In this document: positions 1-11,537 of the stretch, piece by piece
How positions within the stretch are numbered: position 1 is the stretch's first letter
How the letters are laid out: each line of letters begins with the position of its first letter
NCBI RefSeq assembly: GCF_949987515.2
Contig: NC_082696.1
Span: 55,768,947 to 55,832,946 of the forward strand
Origin: Delphinus delphis
Lineage: Eukaryota > Chordata > Mammalia > Artiodactyla > Delphinidae
Direction: 5' to 3'
DNA length: 64,000 nucleotides
The notes under the pieces: model-generated
Told to the model about the DNA's origin: nothing
Database searches by the model: none
What the model saw: only the letters and a program-made list of their open reading frames with translations
Translations under genes and position numbers: made by a program

Positions 1-143
1 CCATGAAATGAGGGGAGGGAGATGTAGTGACAGGGGTTGGGGAGGGGGAAGTATAAATATGCAGGATTCTGCCCTCCTTTTCCATAAGTGTATGTATTTA
101 TACATGTACATATAAAAATATACATTTTTTTAATTCTGAGAAG

Positions 144-265
144 GTGGGAAAGGCAGGAAGGAATGAAGGAAAAAAAGAAGGAAGGAAGGGAGGAAGGAAG
201 GAAGGAAGGAAAGAGGAAGGGAGGAAAGGAGGAATGGGAAAATGGAGGGAAATAAGGAGGAAGAA
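144..265. repeat. (GGAA)n-rich simple repeat
   Basis: Purine-only stretch built of GGAAGGAA, GAAGGAAGG and GGGAGGAA units. Many GGAA cores occur in series, which are also ETS-type binding cores, but no function can be inferred. Confidence 0.9.
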
Positions 266-899
266 TCTGGAAACACTGGCACTGCTTTCAAGAGACTAAT
301 ATCTACTGCAGTGAGGGAGTCCTGTATAACTTAACAAAAGGAAAAACTGCATGGCAAACTAATACTGAAATTCAAATTATGTACACCTTTCACATTCTCC
401 ACCTTGTCTGCTTTTTCCTTAGAGAAGATTTCCAGGGTACCCAAAAGATGCAGAACTAGCCAACAAACATGCTATCTAACTTGAATTTGCAATTGGCTCT
501 TCATAGTGACACTCCGAAAGCTTTTCTCCTGTCTCCATTTGATTCATTAACATCCTCCTAATCGTGGTAATGTGAGTTACTGCCATCCCGCACTCACCCC
601 ACACACATACTGCACTGGCCCTGCACTGCTTTGCCCTTTATCTGCTTTATCTCCCTCATGTTTAAGTCAACACAGCTCTGATTCTAGTTTCATTCTCTGT
701 TTTTTTTCTAAACGGAATCACCTCTCCCCTCTAAGATTAACTGCTATGTTAACTCTACCCTTTCTATTTCCAACAGATCTTGCTTCAGTATCTATCCCTT
801 CCTTCCAATTCTTCAGATTTACCACTTTTAAAAGTTCTATTGGCCTCCATGTTTTTTCTGCCCATAAAAAAATATTTCAGTCATTTCAAATCTATATAT
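266..899. other. Pyrimidine-rich intron DNA, unassigned
   Basis: T/C-rich sequence that could be a further, more diverged part of the L2 that starts at about 900. A 119-codon open frame (572-931) has no recognisable domain and is compositionally biased (Ser, Leu, Phe, Pro), so it is not called a gene. Confidence 0.5.
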
Positions 900-1700
900 T
901 TCACCCTAATCACTCTCTAGACCTTAAGTGAATTTCCAATGGCCTGACAGTAGACTTTTCAATATTAATATGTCCAATATGAACTCATAATCTTTCTTCC
1001 TAATACTGCCCTTTTATTGTCTTCTCCATCTCTGTCAATAGCATCACCTGCTGGCATTCCCTGACAACAACTGCAAAGGTCCTGCCCCTAGTCCTTAGTT
1101 CACTTATCCTGACTTTAGAGTCAACTTCAGTTCTTTACATTCCTTTTTTCCACAACACTGACCTCCAAACAGTTGTTAATTTATATCAGTTTACCTACAG
1201 AAAGACTCTTCCATTTCCTCCCCTCCTTCCCTGTTTATTTCCATTGGCATTAATGCCAGTTCAGGTTGTCATACCCTGTAGCAGTAGTCTCCCAGCTGGT
1301 CTTCCCACTTTTTATTCCAAATTTATAAGCTCCAAATACTGCTTCTCAGTTAATTTTCATGTAGAATAATTTCCAAAATGATACAACTCTATTAAAAACA
1401 AATCTTCAATCATGTCTACAGGCTACATACAAACTTTTAAGCATGGAATTTGAGATCCTCTGCGTTGTGCTCCAAAATACCATTCCAGGATTATGGTCCA
1501 CTGCTTTTTCTCCTACTCACCAGGCTCTGGCCACTTTTCCCCAAAATCCTATATTGATTCTTATGCATTTCTTTGCTCATCTTGTCCTTTAACCTGTAAT
1601 TCCCTACTCTCTACTCCTCTCCACTACTCAAATCCTACACCCACCCCTCAATTCCAACTGAATTCCAATACTACCATCTAGTTGTAGTTTTCCTGATCTT
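900..1700 (+). mobile_element. L2 LINE fragment
   Basis: Diverged but co-linear with the L2 3' half: AATATGTCCAATATGAACTCA at the start, a GTCTCCCAGCTGGTCTTCCC block near 1290, CAGGCTACATACAAACTTTT near 1420, and CACCAGGCTCTGGCCAC near 1520. Short ORFs here are by-products of the pyrimidine-rich L2 body. Confidence 0.6.
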
Positions 1701-1799
1701 TTCTTGGAGTAAATATCTAAGGTAGGGACCAGTGACTAACCCTCAGTATTCATTGTCTTGCCTGAGTTTTACTAGGAACATTGCTGCCCAGCTAATAAA

Positions 1800-2105
1800 A
1801 CTATACTTTCCTTCTTCCCTTGAATGCAACTAAATTTGAACCTCTGCAATATGAACAGAAGTGATGTGTACAACTTCTGAGAATTCTCTTTAAGGATATT
1901 TGCCCTGTACTCTCTTTTCCTTCTCCATCTTTTAGGAAATGGTGATGACTACAGACTATTAGAAGTCCCATGTTGAGGATGACAGAGGTGCCCCACCATC
2001 CTTGGACTGCACTCCTATAGACTGTGGAGTAAGGGGAATAAATGCTTTCTGATTCAAGGCACTGTATTTTTAGCTGTCTTTTTAGAGAAGCTTAACCAGT
2101 CAGTA
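1800..2105 (+). mobile_element. Ancient LTR-like element (MaLR-like)
   Basis: Contains AACAGAAGTGATGTGTACAA, TTGAGGATGACAGAGG, a CCTTGGACTGC block, then GGAATAAATGCTTTCTGATT followed by AAGGCACTGTATTTTTAGCT. This is the pattern of an old LTR 3' part with its polyadenylation signal. The family name is uncertain. A related copy may lie at 44965-45290. Confidence 0.4.
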
Positions 2106-2599
2106 CTTGAATGACTCAGGTGCCCCTCTCTTTTTTACATATCTATAGCACTAAGAGCTTCAGGTCATACCTATGATAGCCCGGCTTCCTCTTTATAAAT
2201 TAATGCACCTATCTTCCCTCTTCTATTAACTGTAAATGAGTACATGCAAATACAGTTTCTGATTTATCATGTGTCTCCTACAAATATTCTAGCATGAGGC
2301 TTTAAACCTAGTGGGCATCTAACACATATTTGAGTTATTCTGATGCTCTTTTTGCCTCTCCTCTCGCTCTTTTTCAATTTCTGGCCAAGCATCTAAAATG
2401 ATAATCCTCCTATTTCCCTACACCTAATACCTCCTTAACCGTAAGCTTCCATCTCTGTAAAAGTCTTTTTGAATCCATTGTCTTTTTTCCTTAAGACTAT
2501 CACTTAATCATTTTGCAGCTTCTACTAAAATTCTTACTGAACACTAGCCCTTTGATATCTTCTCTTTTAACTTCTGTGATATGTGCCCCTGATTATTTG

Positions 2600-3480
2600 C
2601 TCTCTGCCCCACTAACAGGAGATCCCTTTTGGCTAAATCTTGGCTCTCAGATCTTTCCTCCCTCTTTAATGACCTAACACACTCATGGCTCTAACTCCTC
2701 TGCTGATAATTAGAAAACCCTCTTAATTTATAGCCATATTACTCAAAGTATTTCCATTCATCTTTGTATATTCCTACTGAGGCAGCTCACCATTACCTCA
2801 TACATAAAATTATTAAAACTAAACCCAACAACTTCTTCCATACTAGCTCTCCTTAACAATTTTTTTCCATTCTAAAATGATATAGCAGTTCTCTGAGTTC
2901 TTGAGACTTAAATCTTCTTTTAATCTCCTTCCTTAAATACAAACAAATGTGATATGCTTAAACCATATCAACTTTTGTAATGCCTCTTTGTTTTATCCCA
3001 TCCATGCACTTTCATTTCAGTTCTGAATTGTGGATTTTAGAACTCAATTCTTACTTGCTTCCCGTTTTCTCTATTTTGTTTTGCAAACTATCTTCACAGT
3101 AAGTTTCGTACCATAACATGCCTTCTCTAGAACCGATCAATTCTATTAGCTACTGAATTAGGTTTAACATTCTATGCCTCTGAATTTCAATGTTCTATAT
3201 AATATGACTCAATGTTTTTAACCTTATTCAAACTATTCTGTAGACTGGCCAATTGTCTCACTCTGTCTGTGTTTATGCTGTTCCTACTAAGTGAAAAATC
3301 CTCTTCCTTTCAGTTGGTTCACCCACCTCACGTTTATTCTACTCCTTTCTGAAATTCCATAGTGCTTACTTTCCTCCCAAAGCTTACTTTTTTCAAATCT
3401 CTGTATATTACCTATTGCCTTGTGCTCCACTATTGGCATTTCATATACTAATTTTGTATTCTCAAAATTTTATGATGCCC
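2600..3480 (+). mobile_element. L2 LINE fragment
   Basis: Matches the L2 order: TTTAATGACCTAACACACTC, ATGGCTCTAACTCCTCTGCTG, and further down a CTCACTCTGTCTGTGTTTATG to TTTCTGAAATTCC part. Strongly diverged. Confidence 0.5.
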
Positions 3481-6089
3481 TTTAGATAAGCTTTTTATCT
3501 TTATAATTATCATTATTAATATATTTGTATGACTTTAGTGCCTAAAAATTACGTTAACAGAATGACTACAGGTATGAGGACTATAAAACTTGAGTTACAG
3601 CCATATGTATATTTTGTACTTGGTGACATATTGCTAAATCTCTGAGCTGAAGGTTTATTTCTAAAGAATAAGAAAAAACTAAGCATGAGAGACAATATAT
3701 GCAAAGCATTTTGCAAACTATGCAGCGCTATACAAAAGTTAGCTAAAAGCGCATAATCTAAAGATTTCTTACTCTAGAGACATGTTCAACTGTTCACTAC
3801 ACTTAAAGGATATAATTTAATGATACGTTTAAATGACATACTTGGTCAGAATAGGTAATCCGGCTAGGTTAGTCATGATACGGGTTAGCATGTAGCCACC
3901 GGTGTGTTTGGCACTTACTCGAGAAGCAGAACATGGAAGTGGATGTTATAACTATCCCCAGCATAAAAGCAAATAGCCAGAAATGAGAGGATATTTCTAG
4001 AAATTAGATCTAAATGGACTGAAAGTTACAAGGGTCACTCTATTTCTAGGAGATGAAGGTACTGTTAGTTTAATTCAGGAATGCCCTAAGGAGAGCTAGC
4101 TATAAGAGCTCTCATACTTGTGCAGGAAGCAGATTAAAATCCAGGAAAGAAAGGGAAGAAGCATGCATATTCTTTTGAAATTATGCTGTTTTGAAGACAT
4201 CTCTGGTGGGAGCAGAGAAAATGTGGGAACTTCTAAAGTCTCTGAAAAGCAGAGTTGCCTTCTACTAAAAGAAGAGTTTAAAACAAGGCACCAAAGAACC
4301 AATTGAGTTACCCCAGATAAGACAAATTAAATAAAAACTATTAGAAATGAAATATAGAATTAGTAAGAATAATATCCTTTGCATCATACTTGCCAATTAT
4401 AAAAGCAAATGTAGCTATATTATCTCATTTTGGACTGCAACAAATGACCGGAGATAAGAACAATATTATTATTATTAAAAGCTGAGATTTAGATAGATCA
4501 GGGATCTGCCCAAGATCACACAGGCTAGAGAAAGATGTGCAAGCAACTCCCTTCTACCTCATTTTGCAGTGTTCAATCATTATCATACCCCATAAAAAAA
4601 GGAGAAGGGAATTCCTATGTTCTAATTCAGTTCCCTGTGACAGAAGAATATTATTTGTAGTTTCTCTACTCCCAAGTCAATGAGGAATTGCTTGATTTTC
4701 ACTAGGGATAGAAAAAGACTTTGCTTCATCACTTTTTAGCACACTTATATCTTGTACTCTGTAAAGTCAATTCTTGCACATTGAGAGCATTCAAAAAGTA
4801 AGATTTGGTTAATGCCTTGATGTCATTGGAATACAAAAAAATTCCCAAATTTTTCAGCAAAAGATCACATTTTGATTAACAAATGCATTAAATACCATCT
4901 GATTTCTATTCAGAAATATTGCAGAATGAGTGTCAGTTTTTAAATTTAACCACCATACCAAGCCTGATAATATAAATATTATAAATGTTAAAATCCAATA
5001 ATATATGCATAGATATGAAATCCTTAAGGGATGTTCAAATTCACCTGAAGTTTAAACTATTTTTACAATATTATCTTTGCTCTGTATTTTGCCATCACCA
5101 CCTGAATTCTAACTATTTTGCACATGGAATATAATATTGCTTCTCTAACACTGTCAGGAAAAGTTATCTCTTTGAATCCATGAAGAAATGCTAAAAGCAA
5201 GAGCCTCAGCAATTTTTGTGAACCATCACAGTATCTTTGAGATGAAATAAATCAAGTTAAAGGAATTTAATTCAACATGTTGGATGAAGAAAAAAAACTT
5301 TCTAGGGTAGACTGCTTATTATTTTTCAAAATTATTTATCTTTAATTAACTTTGATTTCAGAAAATTGTCAAGAAGTAACTTTAAAATATTTTTATGTGC
5401 CTATTAGAAACCATGATCAAAGATAATGCCATACAACCTTGGGAAATGCACCATGTCAAAGATGGTACTGACAGGTTCTCTTCCTAACACCTGTACAAAA
5501 CACAGGGGTTCCCGACAAGAAAGTTCTGTAGAAATGCCCTTGTCATCCTAAAGTTTAACCTGTCCGGTTATCTTTTACGGTTCTGAATGTCTAATAAGTG
5601 GAGACAGTTTCCTCAAGTACTAAAAGCTTTACTCCATAGCAAACAAAACAGTGGTGTCTTAGCAGCAGGCTTCACCAACAATCAAAACTGATTCTGAGCA
5701 ACTGCTTTATCTACTTATATTCCACTAGTATCGTTTTACCTTTAGGTTTTTTGTTTGTTTGATTGTTTTTTACTTTCTGAATCTTTACTACCAAACAGAC
5801 CACTCTGAGTGCATAATTAATTCTAAATACTATCCTTAGCCAGAAAATTTGTTTTGTGATCATTCCAAATAAACAGTTTATATAACCTAAATAACACTTT
5901 CTTTTCAGAAATAAGGATGATTGATATTCTGCAGCAGTTGACTCTATACATTTTATGTTGATAGTTATCAATAACATATATCCTGAAATAGTTCCTATTG
6001 TTCAGTAAATTAAATTTAAAATTTGTTTTACTTAAAAAAGTGATTGTGTGTGCTTTAGAATGAGTTATACAAGCTCATACTGGAATTTT
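3481..6089. other. Intron DNA, unassigned apart from a possible MIR
   Basis: AT-rich, no clear repeat except the fragment at 4440-4545. The two 62-68-codon frames near 4100-4300 overlap on opposite strands and lack any family signal. Confidence 0.5.
4440..4545 (-). mobile_element. Possible MIR fragment
   Basis: GATCTGCCCAAGATCACACA followed by GGCTAGAG resembles the reversed MIR core; the flank is ATT-rich. Too short to be sure. Confidence 0.4.
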
Positions 6090-6600
6090 TTTTTCACACA
6101 CACACTGTACTTTATTTTTACAAGAGATAAATAAACTGACACCAAGCATTGTAAATGGATGACCACAACAAAAGAAACAATGATTGCAATTACCAAACAC
6201 GAAACACACTCATACTATGTCACAATATTGACATTCAGTCCAGTAATCCTCCACTGTAGCAGCTCCTTTACTTTGCAGTGAAAATTGATTTGTATATTTT
6301 TGCCTGAGTCCTTGTGGGATTTTTTTTTTTAATTCAAACAGAAAGTCACAAAAATTATAATCATCCTCATCAGTTCACTCGGTCCCATGTAATTAATTTT
6401 TTTTCCATCTTGATCTTTTGTTAGCACTTTTATGAATTCATCAGTTTCCATTAGAGTTCTGAAAATGCTTATTCATTCAGTTCAGTAGTATAGCCAGTTA
6501 CCAGAAACCTGTACCTGTCAGAGTCTTTTCCATGAATTCCTTGAAGATGAAACGCTCTTATAGGAACATTTTTACAAAAAATGTTTTTTTAATTGAGCAT
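6090..6600 (-). pseudogene. Possible processed retrocopy with polyadenylation signal and A-tail; parent unknown
   Basis: On the minus strand an AATAAA (6115-6110) is followed after about 16 bases by nine A residues (to about 6088), as in the 3' end of a retroposed mRNA. Upstream are short coding-like phrases in more than one frame, including M-E-T-D-E-F-I-K-V-L-T-K-D-Q-D-G near 6450-6390, which hints at a decayed reading frame. No matching target duplication was found and the parent gene was not recognised. It could equally be unique intron DNA. Confidence 0.3.
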
Positions 6601-7074
6601 ACATTAAGTACTTCAAGAATTGGTTTCTAAGGAAAAGACTTCCATAGCTATAATTAATTTTAGTTACCTTCCAAATCATTAATGAGCAGGATATTAGTTA
6701 GGGCTGTATTGTGTTTTCTATGCTCAGATGTAAAAGGTTTCATAATGTAAAATGATGTGGTGAGGCTTTGAAATTGGATGGAGTTAAACTATGGTTAAGA
6801 AAGAAATGAAAGGAACAAAACATTTGCAAATCATTATTATATAAACTAGGAAATAATATGAGTGTGCAATTCAGAGAGATGATTTTTAACAAAATAAACA
6901 CAATTGAACATAAATCTATTTAGTTCAATTAAATATAGCTCAAGGATTAAGAATTACCTGTAGTTCATACACTCATGATCCTCTGCGCAGTCATTATCCA
7001 TAGAACTGTAAAACTAGCCCTGTGCTCTTTTATCGGTATAGTCCTTTGCTGACTTTGAATTAACTTGAACATCT

Positions 7075-7990
7075 ATGTATCTGAATCTCACTTAAATCTC
7101 ATCAGCTCTCCATCCTGTATTTCCAGCTGCCTACGAGAGAGTTCCACCTGGATGTATAGCCATACCTCAAACTCAGCACGACTAAAATCAAACTGGCCAT
7201 CCTCCCCATACCAGACCAACCCAATGTCTATAGTCAACCACTTTTGCAAATAATCAAGGCATTTTTCAAAGATTGAGATGAGAATTCTTGAAGTCACCTG
7301 ACTTTCCTTCAGCGTCTGTATTCAGTATATCGCCAAGGTTTATTGTATTTTTCTTCAAAATAATTCTTGAATTTGCCCTTTCATTCCCATTTTGCAATCC
7401 CCTTATTACTATAATTTTAGCTTAGGCTTTTTTTACCTCTAATCCAACAAGTCTTCCTGTCTTTTGATTCTCCCAACAATATCTCTCTTGTCCATCCTAC
7501 ATATGACAACCAAGCAAATCTTCCTGGACTTTAATACTGTTAATTCTTTCGTCAAAAACCTCCAAGAAATCAATATTGCTTTCCAATCAACTCCAACTTT
7601 TTCTGTTCAATTTTCAAAGCTTTAGAAAGTTGAGTCATCTCACCACGTCTCCTGCTATACCCCAACAAAAATCTATTCAAATAAACCAATAAATATCTCA
7701 TACATGGCATTCATATTAACATCTCCACATTTTTGTTAATGCTTTTCCTTACAGCTGAAATATTCCATTACAGTCCAGTAATTAGTATCCTACTTATATT
7801 TTAAAGCATAATTTACTTATTCGACAATAAGCCCTTTCACAGAAGATACACCATATTTATTTTAATCTCCTCCACCTGAAATGCTGTCTCCATTTTCCTC
7901 TACTTAATATAGTTTCCCTCATCTTTTAAAGTCTAATTCACTTATCTGGATAATATGCTCTTTAAAAGAAGGGAGCATATCATTTTAATT
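7075..7990 (+). mobile_element. L2 LINE fragment
   Basis: Clear L2 signature: CTGCCTACGAGAGAGTTCCA, CCTGGATGTATAGCC, ATACCTCAAACTCAGCACG, AAATCAAACTGGCCATCCTC, then AACCTCCAAGAAATCAATA and ATCTCCTCCACCTGAAATGC. It is the best-preserved L2 in the window. The 62-aa and 69-aa ORFs on both strands at 7065-7297 are chance frames inside it. Confidence 0.75.
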
Positions 7991-9912
7991 TTATATCTCC
8001 TGAAGCATTAGAATGATACTGGAAATAGAATAAGTGTTCAATAATAGTATTGTTTTATTGAGTGTGTGTGTGTGTGTGCATTCATGTATATATGTAATCC
8101 TTTAGCACTTTGTTCAGTGTTACTTATGATGTGTGATTATCACCATTTTAAATGTCAGATTCTGAAGAATAAGGACTTCCATTGGGTTAGATTCAAGATG
8201 AAATAGGTCAATGTAAAAAATTTAATTATCTAAAAATATTTAAAAATTAAAATGTTTAAACAAACAAATCTGTTGCAAATAATGATCACCTTTAAGTTTA
8301 AAGGATGTCTAGGTTAATCTTTAATTCAATATTTCCTAAACTAATACATTCTAAGTCAGCAGCAGATACACTAAAGCTACCCAGATCGCTTTTATTACAT
8401 TTACAGGAAGAGATACATTTTTTCCCCCAAACTCTTTAAAACTTTAAAGAAAATTTTATGTATATTTATAGGTCTTTCCCTCATTCAATACAGCAGGTGC
8501 TTCTCTACTTCACACTACATTAAACTAGTAACTGAAATATTTATAAGATACTGCAACAGGGTGCAAAACTTTATGTATATTAACTCCTCAGAGAATCAGA
8601 AGTCATTATTCAACATCATCCTCTGCAACTCTAGAAGTATGCTATAGATTATTTAAACAAGGTTTAAGAAAATCTTAAAAATTAACTTGTCATTTTGCAT
8701 CTAATTTTATCATTTCAATTTTATTATTCACAAATATTTTGCCCATCAAATATGGACAAATCCTTGAAGGCTTTAAATTTAAAATATATTTCATATACAT
8801 AACTATGTACAGACACTGTTGAACAAATAGAGAGATTAAGAAATAATTCTCAAGAAATGTTTTCCATTAGCATTCTTATCTGTAACCATCTCTGTCTCTT
8901 ATCTTTCATCCTCAATTTCTTAATCTGCAGAGTGAGGAGGCTGCCCCTGGTCATCACTATAGCTTCTTTCAATATTAATAATCCTGAATTTCATTATTCT
9001 TTCAAATATATGTCCATTACTTTACTGACTACCTATTTGCACCATATTTAGATGAGTAATTATTCAAACAGGACAAATAGGACACGTTTTAAATATATAA
9101 GTAAATCCTTGTAAAACTTTATAAAATAATGCAATTAAAGCACATCTCTTTCAACATGCATATTTAAATTATGATTTAAAAACATAGCTGTATAAATTTG
9201 CCCTTGGTAAGAACTTTGAAAACTGTCATTCTCAGAGCATAATTTAATGCCGATTTGTCATTTACTACTTCCTATTGTATTTTAGAGGACTAGAAAACTA
9301 GTTTAGCTTGCAAAAATTTTTATTGTGACCAAAGTATAGTCATTTTCCTTTGTTTACTTAGTGCATATACGGATAGATACAGAACTATCTGCAGATATCA
9401 ATAGATATGGAGATATATATTTATGAAATAAACAGAACTACAATAATGAAAGGTTTTTAATCAAATAAACACAGATCGAGACTCTACTTATGAAATATAA
9501 TAATTAATTAGGCTTAAACACTTGACCAATATGTAAAGAGACAAACGGTTTTGGGGCTGTGGAAGGAGCCCACATTGGTAGGAACAGGGAGGTTGTAGTT
9601 AAAGCACTTTGCTGTAGCTCCAGCCTCCTGATTGGCATTAATTATTCCTGCTACCTTCCTCTCTATCTCCTTGTATGTTCAGTGCCCCCAGGCTGGCTCT
9701 GATTTTTCCAGATATAGTTTATCCTCTCCTTTCTAGCTCATGTCTTCCTTGCTTACTATATCCCTGTCAGAAGACAAAACAGCCTTCACATTGAAATGGT
9801 AGCGACAAGAAAGCAAAAACACAAATACAGTGATTGGCTGCTTCTCTGTAAGGGACCACTACACTTACATGTGAAGTAAATCCTCTAAAGGGCAAAACAA
9901 TCATTAGCCACA

Positions 9913-9914
<2 letters not shown>
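7991..9914. other. Intron DNA, unassigned
   Basis: Mostly AT-rich with short A/T runs and a short (GT)9 at about 8061. The part 9540-9890 has higher GC and CCTGCTACC-like pyrimidine blocks but no repeat family I can name. Confidence 0.5.

Positions 9915-9994
<80 letters not shown>
9915..9994. repeat. (GT)40 microsatellite
   Basis: An uninterrupted 80-base GT run, likely length-polymorphic and able to adopt Z-DNA. It precedes the CHR-1 SINE by 80 bp. Confidence 0.98.
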
Positions 9995-9995
<1 letters not shown>

Positions 9996-10075
9996 GTATG
10001 TCTGTAGTATTTTACTATGACTCTCTTTAGTTATGGTCATCCAATCATTTTGCTAGAATATCTACAGCATTCTTT

Positions 10076-10377
10076 TTTTTTAAATAAATTTATTTATTTT
10101 TGGCTGCATTGGGTCTTTGTTGCTGTGCAAGGGCTTTCTCTAGTTGTGGTGAGCTGGGGCTACTCTTCGTTGTGGTGCACAGGCTTCTCATTGAGGTGGC
10201 TTCTCTTGTTACAGAGCACGGGCTCTAGAGAGCAGGCTCAGTAGTTGTGCCACACTGGCTTAGTTGCTCTGCGGCATGTGGGATCTTCCCAGACCAGGGA
10301 TTGAACCCCTGTCCCCTGCGAATTCTTAACCACTTAACCAGGCGGATTCTTAACCACTGCGCCACCAGGGAAGTCCC
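10076..10377 (-). mobile_element. CHR-1-like (long) tRNA-derived SINE
   Basis: The minus strand starts with the CHR head (CTTCCCTGGTGGCGCAGTGG) and ends in an AT-rich (AAAT)n tail. It is flanked by a 14-bp target duplication, CTACAGCATTCTTT, at 10062-10075 and 10378-10391. It is the long form with an extra GAAGCCC-type 3' body, and its B box is diverged (GGTTCAATCCC). A small internal duplication of TTCTTAACCACT-like sequence sits at about 10323-10356, next to the A box. Confidence 0.93.
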
Positions 10378-11317
10378 CTACAGCATTCTTTAGCCCACTA
10401 CTCCATCTTATTTGTTTTAATTTCAAGATAAATGGTTAAATCTATTATTTAAAAGGAAAACCTGGGTAGTTACTGTAATTTTTACAAAATGAAAAAAAGG
10501 AATACATCTGAAAGTCATATGATTTCAATATATGACATACTCAAATACACAATATGATGAGAGCTATGTGCCTTACTCATAAATACATGTTACATATTTA
10601 TCACCAAAAAAAACCTCACAGAATTAAAAACTGATTAACTGGATTCTAGTTGATGACATTCCGTCTTTATCTATTTAGCTTCTATCTATCTCTTAACACT
10701 TTAAGGCAGGAAGAATAAATTTTGTTTGTTACGTTTTCACTTAAGGCCAAAACAAAGTAAACATTAGATTAGCTTGGATTTTGCACCTGGTTAAATTATT
10801 TTATGCTCTAATGCATGAATCACTAATATGTTTAGAGCTTTTACTTTCACTGTAAAACAGATTGCCTTTGATTCAATTAAAATTCCTTTTCATAAATATG
10901 AATAAAAAATTCCTCATTTTAAAACAAAGATAGTTAAGAATTTAGGACTAGGAGTACGGAGCAACGCTGATTCACAGCCACTGTGAGATTACCCGAACGC
11001 TACAAAAAATAGGGATACACTTAATAATGGATTTGTATGTACATGGTGGCTCAGAAAACTTAAAACACTAATGATATAACTTGTTATATAGTTTGAGTAT
11101 CAAGAAGTAAAATAGCATTTGGCATATTTACTTAATGCCAGAAAAGAATTATTGCCTTAGATTATTTTATTAATATTGGAACAAGCTCTAAATATGATGA
11201 TATTCTATTGTTTGGACACGGGTATTTTATAAATTTGACACATATTTAGAAGGTGGACCATCTTTCTAATTATTTTCACACACATAATGTGAACTTCATC
11301 ATTAATAAATAGCTTTG

Positions 11318-11523
11318 GAGCTTCCCTGGTGGCGCAGTGGTTGAGAGTCCACCTGCCGATGCAGGGGACACGGGTTCGTGCCCCGGTCCGGGAAGATCCC
11401 ACATGCCGTGGAGCGGCTGGGCCCGTGAGCCATGGCCGCTGAGCCTGCGCATCCGGAGCCTGTGCTCCGCAACAGGGGAGGCCACAACAGTGAGAGGCCC
11501 GCGTACCTGAAAATAAATAAATA
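11318..11523 (+). mobile_element. CHR-2-like (short) tRNA-derived SINE
   Basis: The element has the head GCTTCCCTGGTGGCGCAG, an intact-looking A-box region and B box (GGTTCGTGCCC), the body GAGCCATGGCCGC, and an (AAAT)n tail. The 14-bp target duplication AATAAATAGCTTTG is at 11304-11317 and 11524-11537. It lies antisense to GRIK2. Confidence 0.95.
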
Positions 11524-11537
11524 AATAAATAGCTTTG

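Noticed and set aside
572..931. 119-codon plus-strand frame
   Set aside because: Low-complexity Ser/Leu/Phe/Pro translation of pyrimidine-rich DNA next to an L2; no family signal.
9915..9994. (GT)40 as a regulatory element of GRIK2
   Set aside because: Only a microsatellite can be supported; nothing links it to splicing or expression here.
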